A DNA stretch of 64,000 nucleotides from Prostheceraeus crozeri (taxonomy: Eukaryota > Platyhelminthes > Polycladida > Euryleptidae): positions 1-64,000 of the forward strand of contig CAJQUW010005321.1 in NCBI GenBank assembly GCA_907163375.1, read 5' to 3'. A program made the translations under genes and the position numbers. Below are positions 56,056 through 64,000 of this stretch, piece after piece (within the stretch, counting starts at the first letter, position 1; each line of letters opens with the position of its first letter). Below the pieces are notes generated by a model, which worked only from the letters and a program-made list of their open reading frames with translations, was not told the DNA's origin and did no database searches.

Positions 56056-56935
56056 TTAAGAGCTGTATTGAAAGTACTGTGATTGCTTCGTCTTCCCTGA
56101 CTCAACATTCGCAGGATCTGATTGTTTAGACTTAATTTGAGAAACTCGAATTTGGTGCTGCTGGAGTCGAGTACGATCGATGTTGATAAAAACGTTGTGA
56201 TATGGTGACCCATGACCTGGCAACCCTTTTGATTTCTGTAAAAGCTCTCTTCTGGTTTTTTCAACACAAGTGATTCCTACTAATCGGGGCATCCCCGCGT
56301 TCATTTTTCCAATACGGCGAATATCGGTGATTTTTGGACTATCAACTTTCAATCTGAGAATGTCATCCACTGTCACATCGATATCCCATTCAGTTTCAAC
56401 AGGTAGAGTGTCGCTATTTATTGATGAAATTAAAAATATTGATGTCAAATGGTCATTAATTGCATTAACACTGGTCTCAATCGATGAGTAACGAGATAGA
56501 ATAGACATCAAAGGATGTGCTGATGTGCTAACACCATTGACAGATACTCTGCACGTATACATTCTCTTTATCATTGTTAGTAGACGCACTGCCTTTATTA
56601 AGTTCTGGAACACCGACAATGACTAGATTCTTTCTCCTCCTTTGTCTTTGTTCTATTTCTTCCAGCATCCCACTTTCCCAAACAAATGTTGCTGTGTTTT
56701 GTGTAAACTCTTTAAAACCTGCATTAAAGATCATTTAAGTTCGAATCGACTCGTTGCTCAAGAATGTTAACTTTGTTTTTCAAGCGATCAATGGATTCCT
56801 TTAGTGCAGCAAATTCTGACTTGACATTCTATTTATCTCTTTCTTTGTTGATTCCAAAACTTCTTTCAGATCAGTCATTGAGACACCAGCAGCGCTGGAG
56901 GAATTCGACCTTGTATTGCGCTTTGTTGTTGACAT
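56056..56935 (-). pseudogene. LINE B ORF1-like protein with an internal foreign piece
   Basis: The start is MSTTKRNTRSNSSSAAGVSM, followed by a helical/coiled-coil stretch (TDLKEVLESTKKEINRM; ALKESIDRLKNKVNILEQ in another frame), EEIEQRQRRRKNLVIVGVPE (typical of L1-like ORF1 RNA-binding domains), then after the inserted piece VDSPKITDIRRIGKMNAGMP and GHGSPYHNVFINIDRTRLQQ (C-terminal domain). A 190-bp fragment of the reverse transcriptase region (56343-56530, matching 51570-51768) lies in the middle. Frame breaks make it inactive. Confidence 0.65.
56343..56530 (-). repeat. Reverse-transcriptase fragment inside ORF1
   Basis: This matches 51570-51768 almost base for base (TGAGAATGTCATCCACTGTC, TCGCTATTTATTGATG, TGGTCATTAATTGCATTAAC). 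It has the same orientation as the LINE but the wrong location, since it belongs downstream of the endonuclease. Confidence 0.85.
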
Positions 56936-57480
56936 GGCAGCAATGCGGAAACATGCAGTCGATGACGGAATAACACGTGATGAAAAATCGATATTTGAAT
57001 GATTGAGCGGTAGGGCGGTTTTATACGCAGCACTGACAACAGCTGATTTGCTCGCCGACAATACCGGAAGTTCAACACCACGACAGACACGCACTTCTGT
57101 GGAAACACTGTGACGGATGGAATTTCACAATGCACAGATATCTAAATTTAGATATCGCGAGGACACTATCGGCGATGAATGAGAGAATGATGAACAGTAT
57201 TCCACGGTAAATTCACAATTTAGACAAATCGTAGACTTTCGAAGCAACCACTAAATTAGCACACACGGTGAGATCACCAACGTGAGGACGAAGCCACGGC
57301 GATCACGTCGATGCAAAAGCCACCAGCGACAAAGGTCCACAAACTTCTCCAAATTGAAAAAATGTCCCACCTGAGACCAGAGACAGAACGCACGACCACC
57401 TAGCTTGACAGTCGCGCTTGGGTTTATTTGTTGCAATAAAGAATGTCTTAAAGCATAAATTTTCCATAATTTACAGTTTC
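56936..57480 (-). other. Probable LINE B 5' UTR and flank
   Basis: The sequence upstream of the ORF1 start is richer in G and C than its surroundings. No other gene was recognised. The 5' end of the LINE could not be fixed. Confidence 0.35.
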
Positions 57481-57559
57481 CGAGATAAGATTCAATGTGC
57501 CTCCTTCCCTACCTACGAAGCTGCCGCAAGGTCACAGTGTCTACCGACAGCTGTGGTCT

Positions 57560-59040
57560 GAATTCTGATTACCGCTCCTTCACGACAATACTGAAAACTT
57601 GCGAAAATGCTTCTATCTCATGTGGTTTTCGGAAATCGCACATTCGGACCTGAAACTTGGAGTGCGACGCCATACATCGCGAGCATCAATCAACCAGTGA
57701 CACAGCTGAGCTGCATGAACTTGCTACGCGTCTCATTGACCACCCGGCTGAAAAGCGTCAAGAGCGCTGGGAGGAGACGGTTGCAAACATTGACTTCACC
57801 CACTCCTCGAGGAAGAGGTGGCAAACAGCGAACCGCCTGACAGCAGAAATGTGAGGAACACAACATTCTGACCGCAACACCTGAACGTCCTGGATCAGCG
57901 ACTTGTTCATAACGGTAGTCCGTCTTTGGTAACGGTCGAACTTAGCAAGCACCTTAGAATTAAAACTTGATGGAATGACTTAAAGCGACTCAAAGTATGT
58001 CAAAATGATCAGCTAATGTAAGCCAAAATTGACAAAAAAAGAAGCATATCGGCATCTCTAAAATTACAATTGTTGTGCTCGGCCAAAGTCACACCGCGGT
58101 ACTAGCAGTAGGCCTCTAGCGAACCGGAAATGTTTACCCTTCTTCTTAAGAGCTAATAAAAGGTAGAAGTGATGTGACCAAGCATGTTTTGATAAAATGC
58201 AAAAGTATCATACTTTAATTATTTCTGACGTTTAAATTTCAAAGCTATGGGAGCAATTTTAATTTTTCGGACAGGTGGAGGAGTACGTGGAATGTCCCTA
58301 CTGCAGATCTTCCCTCTATACGCTGAGGGCAAGATATATCTATACGGACGACGTGGCCCTGAGCGTCGCGCGGCGATCCTTCGAAGAGACAGAAGAGCAA
58401 GCACTACATAAAGACATCGCGGCTGTGCAGCGGTGATTATTGAAGGTGTCGGCGAGCGAAACCGTGACCTCCGTCTTCCACTTCGCAACTACGCGGTAGA
58501 ATGTGAACTGATAATAACAGTAGAACTGATATTGAATCACTGCATGCAGAATCGGTGATCATTATAAGCTCAACGATGACAATATAGGTGCAAGACACAA
58601 AGAGAAGAGAGCAAGTTCAACCACAATCCAAATGATGGTTGCCCTCCCACAGGAAAGGTGCTTCCTTCGAACACAATGCCAAAAAACCTTGGAGCGACGT
58701 TGGACAGGAGCTTGACCTGACACTGTCTCAACTTGAAGCAGAAGGTCAACTCGAGAATCTGCATGCTTCGTCGCCTCGCTGGAACAAGCCCGGGCGCGGT
58801 CATCGGTTCTCAACGCTCCGCATCTCTGCGCTTGCCTTGGCGCACTCTATCGTGGAATACTGCGCAACCGTATGGTGCCGCGGTTCCCCCTCGGTCCACG
58901 TCGACGCTACACTCAACGACGCCATGCGACTCATCTCGCGTTGCCTGCGCAGCACACCGCTGGACGTGCTCCCGAGCCCGCCGTGACGAGGTAACGGCTA
59001 TTAGATGTGTTATGGATAACATCTACTATCTCTGACTTTC
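57560..59040 (+). pseudogene. Third LINE type, decayed reverse transcriptase
   Basis: Plus-strand pieces: AELHELATRLIDHPAEKRQE then RWEETVANIDFTHSSRKRWQ (the SSRK-W linker before the fingers); RYIYTDDVALSVARRSFEET (catalytic Y-T-D-D) followed by EALHKDIAAVQR-like text and SASETVTSVFHFATTR; ICMLRRLAGTSPGAV; and LALAHSIVEYCATVWCRGSP followed by VDATLNDAMRLISRCLRSTP (C-terminal domain). Large parts, including motif A, are missing or out of frame. The family differs from the two LINEs to its left. Confidence 0.7.
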
Positions 59041-59423
59041 CCGTACTTGCTGAATGCTAGATTTGAACTTTTAATGTCACCACAACTTCTAAGAAAAATC
59101 TATATTCGAATAGCGACTAAAAGGAACAATAGATTAATGATAGAAACAAAAGAGAAACAATCAGTAGATCGGAACTACATCAATATGTGTAAGCGATTTT
59201 AAAGAAAACGTTTAAGATATAAGTTAAAATTTCTAGAGACATATTATATCACAAAAAACGTTCAATTTGTCAATACTAATAAGTTAGGCGTAATAACTGA
59301 ATTGGCAGTTGTCCTAATCACGATCAAAAATTGAATTTAGTTCCATCTTCATGGGTTCTTCAGTTAAAATTGCGCGTTTAACAGAACATTGAGATTATCT
59401 TTCTGTATACAAACAATTAGAAA
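59041..59423. other. No recognised features
   Basis: AT-rich spacer without coding or repeat signal. Confidence 0.3.
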
Positions 59424-59553
59424 AATCAATAAAATAGCACTAAGCTTCCAAACAGAAACCACGTAAATAAGACGCAGGTGAAAGGCCTTGCAAAAAACTG
59501 TTGGTTTTTATTACGTGGCTTCTGTTCGGAAGCTTAGTGCTATTTTATTGATT
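59424..59553. repeat. Foldback hairpin with 43-bp arms
   Basis: The left arm (59424-59466, AATCAATAAAATAGCACTAAG...) pairs with the right arm (59511-59553) with about two mismatches; the loop is 44 bp. No element ends or target duplications are obvious beyond the arms. Confidence 0.85.
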
Positions 59554-60023
59554 AAGTATGACCACGTTGAACAATTAATTAGAAAAGTGGTATACCTGTA
59601 TGCGAGCCCATTCCACAGTACTATAAAAACAAGAACAACAAAGTGTAAAATATTTGTCCACTGAGGTAAGCGATATTAGGTGCCACATCCACGTCATTTG
59701 GGAGCTTTCTTCTTAGTCGATATATCTGTGTTACATGACCGAACAACGCTGAAAAGGAGATTCATCAATCAATTGGATAAAATAGATGAAATGTTCCATG
59801 GAAAATTGCATGGAAATTATTTTCTGCAAATCATATTACTTTAGCTGGCATCAAAAGTGATGCACTAGTAGAACCTTAATACAATCACAATATGATTAAG
59901 AAATGGAATGAATATGTTGCAAAGGAAAAATGCACAAAATGGTTGATGAACCAACATGGTTGATAATGCACAGTAAGTCGAGAGAATCAATAATTTGAAG
60001 TTACTGAACATCGCGACACTAAC
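59554..60023. other. No recognised features
   Basis: AT-rich sequence downstream, in minus-strand sense, of the candidate exon at 60024-60128. Confidence 0.3.
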
Positions 60024-60128
60024 CTCTTTAGAACCAGCCCGGCCACGTCTTCCGGTGGTAACCCGTCGAGTTGAGTAGATTGTAGTTCTTCTCGTGTAGT
60101 CGCGTTCCATAGTGCACTCTGAAATAAC
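60024..60128 (-). CDS. Candidate exon, 35 codons, phase 0, arginine-rich
   Basis: The acceptor ATATTTTTCAG and donor GTTAGT border a 105-bp open stretch on the minus strand: VISECTMERDYTRRTTIYST then RRVTTGRRGRAGSKE. GC content and codon character differ from the AT-rich flanks. It contains an in-frame ATG, so it could also be a first coding exon. The basic, threonine-rich peptide resembles a disordered head region. I do not recognise the protein. Confidence 0.5.
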
Positions 60129-60654
60129 CTGAAAAATATCGGCAATCGCTTGCTAGATTTTCATTTGTTTCCCGGGAAACATGCTTGAACATTCGGTTTT
60201 TTAAGAGAAACTGGTAGCCTACCTCACAGATCATTAGGCTTACCTGAACCTATCTTCAGTGATCATTGCTGCATCAATTATCAATCATTTCCGATGAAAG
60301 TTTATCAAATATTGCTTTATGTTGGATGCATGCGATTCGGCTCTTCCCATCTTCTTGATGTGTGCTTCACACGGTTTTTCTCCAGCCTCTACCAGGCAAG
60401 AAATATGAGTACACTTTCGATTTTAATATGTGCTTTGGAGGAGTGTCTTATGTGTCTTATCTACTAAATCACCGAGTGAAAAGGCAATCCTTTTTTCACT
60501 ATCACGGTTCACTCCCTCAACTATTACAAGCTTTGCATGCAGCAGTGTCTCTGTACTTTTGTTAGACGGAGAAAGTTGACATCAAGACAGTGACAGTTAT
60601 CCACAAGGATAAATAATTTGCTTGTATTATATTTCCGGTCTAGTTATAGGCCGG

Positions 60655-60732
60655 AGTCCGCAGTCCTATCATTTGATAGGACTCCGACTCCAGCAAAAAT
60701 GATAGGACTCCGGGACTCCGACTCCGCATCAC
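60655..60732. repeat. GGACTCCGACTCC repeats with a small palindrome
   Basis: The unit (GGACTCC)GACTCC appears about five times in 75 bp. It contains the palindrome AGTCCTATCA-TT-TGATAGGACT and a second GATAGGACTCC. Confidence 0.7.
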
Positions 60733-61130
60733 TCTTCGATGATCATATATCATGGATTTCTTTATTTTGAACGTCCTATTTGCATTATAATGCTCTTTGT
60801 TTATACTGCTAAAAGTAGAAAGCAGTAATGCGTTCCATCAAAAGATTTTGACAGAGACAAAATATTAAAGAAAACTTAAAACCGATATTGATTGTAGGCA
60901 GGAGCCACAGGGACAAAAGTGTGAGATGCCTATTCTTGCTTTATATCAATTTTTCCGACAGCAACTGTTGCTGAGAAGTCCTCTAAAATAGCATTTTTAT
61001 GTGCATTTAGTAACGAAAGTAAGAACCGATCTCACGGAGTCGAAATATCAATCAAAACATAACACATACTTGGACAGCCGAATGTTATAAGTAGACAATT
61101 AATGGTGCTACTCAGTAACGTAGTCCTCAC

Positions 61131-61199
61131 AAGTAGTTGAAAACAACATTCATCTCCATACTCAATTGCGGACCTGGCCCCCGTTAGCCAATGGTGCAG
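61131..61199 (-). CDS. Possible exon, 23 codons, phase 0
   Basis: Acceptor CAATATTAG and donor GTGAGG border 69 bp encoding LHHWLTGARSAIEYGDECCF then QLL. It lies between two better candidate exons of the same strand and phase. The acceptor is pyrimidine-poor, so confidence is low. Confidence 0.25.
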
Positions 61200-61388
61200 C
61201 TAATATTGTAGTGTCCAAATCAGCGCTCATGCAAAATATGGGACGCTTTTGTGATGATATTATTTTTTCATTAGAGTTTCTACTTTATTTATTCCCTACT
61301 CTATGGGAGTAAATAGGCTAGCAATATTTATGAGGAAGTTTATGTCGGCGATAAAAAGTTGATTTCATTTCAGTCATCATATGCTTAC

Positions 61389-61505
61389 ATCTACATCCTT
61401 ATTCTGCATAGTCACATTAATCTTGTTGCCCATGAAGAATGTCAGGCCTTTCATTACACTGTCGTGAGGAGGATCGTGTGTTACATGAATTTCACTTGAC
61501 CAAAC
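61389..61505 (-). CDS. Candidate internal exon, 39 codons, phase 0
   Basis: The acceptor TTTATCATTTCAG and donor GTAAGCA border a 117-bp open stretch on the minus strand, VWSSEIHVTHDPPHDSVMKG then LTFFMGNKINVTMQNKDVD. It has strong borders, exact multiple-of-three length and a balanced, protein-like composition. It probably belongs to the same gene as 60024-60128. I cannot name the family. Confidence 0.5.
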
Positions 61506-62179
61506 CTGAAATGATAAAGGAACATTTTTCATTCAATAAGTAATTAGGTGAAAAGGGGGTGCTGTTGTTTAAGTCAACAACTTCAAGCAAAGTTTACACA
61601 AGAGTCTCTGCCGGACCCAGAAAAGCTATTATTCTGTTATTCTCATAATTATTTTATTAATTTAATAAAGTATGTTGATTAGTAATCAATGGGCCCCACA
61701 ATTTCCTAAAGTCCGAAGAATTTCAAGCCGCGACGCAGATTCTTACATTTTTCTAAATCTGTTGGAGTAGGAGTCCTTGTAGTGGCTTTGGAGTTTTTTT
61801 TCTCGTATTGAGAGAAGTCAGGAAAAGGAAACTCCAAAGACTTTAATCAGCTATTATTGAAATCGGCACAGATAAGACATTCAATCAAAATGTTCGGTTC
61901 TGTTAGAGTCCTGGTTTCATACTGATGAGGAGAAAACATTTATTGGCAAGAGTCGATGCTGTATTTGGCACTCCGTTGTTCTGAACTCCTGTGGCGCTAT
62001 GTTTTGAGAGCGTCATACGACAATTTTTAGCCATTTTCCATTTCTTTTTCGCACATTTTCGTTCTTGAAAACAGACAAAAACTGGAACATGTGCTGGAAA
62101 ATGCATTTTTCACAAAAATTGATCTGGGCAATATTCTGACTGTCTTCTTCTACTTCTTCCTCGGACTTCGTTCCCACTT
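61506..62179. other. No recognised features
   Basis: AT-rich sequence with no supported gene. Confidence 0.3.
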
Positions 62180-62440
62180 CAAGTGGGGTCGCCGTTGCGG
62201 ATGTCACTCGAACTCAGGTTTCCATTTCTCCATCGCTTCCTGTCCCTTGCATCTTCTTCCGTCATCATATCCTCTTTCTTGCAATCCTTCCATCTTCTCC
62301 TTGACCCACCTCTCCTTTGATTTCCTACATTTCTCTCACTCTTCTCCCCGAATAATCCTCCCCTTTCCTCGTCACGTTCCTCAGCCATCACAGTCGAGTC
62401 CTACTGTATGGATCCACACCTTGCTCGACATCGCATGAGA
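62180..62440 (-). pseudogene. LINE C-terminal tail remnant
   Basis: Minus-strand text RRGGSRRRWKDCKKEDMMTE then EDARDRKRWRNGN and DIRNGDPTSS. It matches the familiar end of many LINE polyproteins (a G-R-P-K-R-W, DC-x-EDM, A-x-DR-x-x-WR, then DPT order). Only this tail remains. Confidence 0.6.
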
Positions 62441-64000
62441 CTTCACTTTGCATCTATATATCTCTACGATTCAAACCGAGGATACTGAGATGTTGAGGTT
62501 TGTGACTTCTTTGGTTGACTTGCCAATTAACAGTTCAAAATCATTTGTTATGGACATTATAGTTCTCAATTCACCGGTAATTTATATTAATTTACCTTAC
62601 CGATAGCTTACCGGTATTTTACCGGGTAAAATACTAAAAGAGGAAATCTAAATGTACAAGCGGTTAAAATGCAAGGATTAGTGATGCAAATGATCATAAG
62701 GGACAATTACAATGACATGGATATGGTTTCATATATTATTTCACATTTTGACAGCGATGTGAGCGCTTAACTTTCATGAATACATTCAAAAACTCAAATA
62801 ACTTTTGCGTTTCACTTTGAGAAGTGCAGTGTAGCATATATTATCATTTTCTAATGGCATCAATCATCCAACGTCATGTTAAAGATCATAAACTGCTGGG
62901 AGGAGGAACTGACTGCTTCCGTAGTCTTCTTTTTATAGCCAGTAGTGTGGTCATTTACTCACATTTATTCAGGAAAAAATTCTGTGAAGAAATTTCTGCA
63001 AGGAATTTGAAGGAATATGCTATAGTTTTGTGAAAATGTCCTCCAGCATTTTCTTTTTTGGTTTATTGGATTTGAAGGCCGTGCGGACACCCTACATTTT
63101 TACGTTTTTGTCAGTTAATACTAATCAACACGTCTTGTGAAAATGCCAAAGAACTTGCACTGGCATCTTACACATCTGCCGCAATATCTTGTAAGAAACC
63201 ATAAGACTTTGGTGTGCTCACGTAAAAACGTTTGAAGAAAATCGTTATTGTGAGTAATCGAGCTATGGTACAATGTGGAAAAGAGAGGGCAACAATGTGT
63301 CCCGTAATGATGATATCTGTATCTATGCATGTGAAAGATATTTAAGAAATCTCAATCAGCGTATATCTACATGTGTATTCATAGCATTGCTACCCGCTTT
63401 TTCTTACATTGCTGCCCCGTTCATTTCAATTACGCACAACAGTATTAACATAGATATTTTTCGGGCAGCAATGCAGGACATTTTTAGGCGCCTACGTGCC
63501 CTCAAATGTCCTACATTAGTGCCCTCAAAAATCCATGTTAATGTTATATTATCCCTATTCGTACCAAGGGGGCGGAATCCTCCCCCCACGCGCATTTTTG
63601 CTGTAGAAACTTTCATACCAAATGGACTTTTCATTTTTAGGTATTTTTCAACTTTCTGCGAAATTTCGTCAAATTTATGTCAGTGAAAGAGCTAGATTTA
63701 GCCTAGTTTTCAAGAGATAGGTTCTAAGAATTCAGTTTTGTTTATGCTGTGTGCAAGTATAGATTGTATTCTAGCAATAAAACGTATATCTTGAAGTCTC
63801 AGCTGCCTGTATACCATATACATTATAATACAAAGCAATATACAGTCTATGTCTAAAATCATTGGACATCTGGAATCAAAGGCTATAGGCCTAGTAGAAC
63901 CTAGTATCTACTATTCTCTTCTAATTCGAACCACATATGTAGAAAATTGTCACACTTCTTCGATATCTTTTGATTCTAACTTGAATAAAGATTTTGCGAT
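62441..64000. other. Unassigned right end of the window
   Basis: The TTACCGG-rich motif near 62570-62630 and GGGGGCGGAATCCTCCCCCC near 63568-63590 mirror motifs near 9040-9185. The frames at 62824-63033 and 63273-63686 show no known domain. Confidence 0.3.

Noticed and set aside
1-64000. CRISPR arrays, bacterial operons or tRNA genes
   Set aside because: No regular spacer array, ribosome-binding sites or cloverleaf with a conserved TTCGA box was found.

Overview
The window looks like AT-rich nuclear DNA from an invertebrate animal; I cannot fix the phylum. There are no bacterial-type operons. Short phase-0 exons with GT/AG borders are scattered along the minus strand, and one long exon encodes a PAN/C-type-lectin protein. 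Most recognisable sequence is transposable elements in many states of decay. They include LINE retrotransposons with endonuclease and reverse transcriptase, Penelope-like elements with a GIY-YIG nuclease, hAT, Tc1/mariner, pogo, a Chapaev-like element and a Crypton-like tyrosine-recombinase element.

Layout. 1-4.1 kb: candidate host exons on the minus strand in intronic DNA. 5.4-6.2 kb: a non-autonomous inverted-repeat element. 9.2-9.5 kb: LINE debris. 11.4-13.0 kb: a decayed mariner-like element. 15.5-16.5 kb: a decayed Tc1-like element with a G-rich block. 16.7-26.7 kb: three copies of a tyrosine-recombinase element family, one split by a TA-flanked MITE, with an old retroelement gene between two copies. 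26.84-33.30 kb: a pogo-like element whose 3' end holds a 3.5-kb Chapaev-like element with about 360-bp inverted repeats. 34.0-36.5 kb: a LINE with a Penelope-like nuclease fragment inside it. 36.6-37.4 kb: another Penelope-like fragment. 38.5-41.0 kb: a hAT-type element with 8-bp target duplications. 41.8-42.65 kb: the PAN/C-type-lectin gene. 44.4-57.2 kb: a deep nest, in which a minus-strand LINE carries a hAT element in its (ATT)n tail, a Penelope-like element in its reverse transcriptase, a tandem duplication split by a second LINE, and a hAT-like MITE in its endonuclease. 57.6-59.0 kb: a third LINE type. 60.0-61.5 kb: further candidate exons. 62.2-62.4 kb: LINE tail debris.

Almost every transposon gene is broken by frameshifts or stops, so this is mostly dead sequence. 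The target duplications and inverted repeats still let the order of insertion be read. The most distinctive systems are the Chapaev-like element with paired-cysteine motifs, the tyrosine-recombinase element that seems to have long terminal inverted repeats and a conserved hairpin plus shared-deletion derivatives, and the Penelope-like elements with hammerhead-like motifs in their flanks. All assignments come from reading motifs by eye; no database search was possible.
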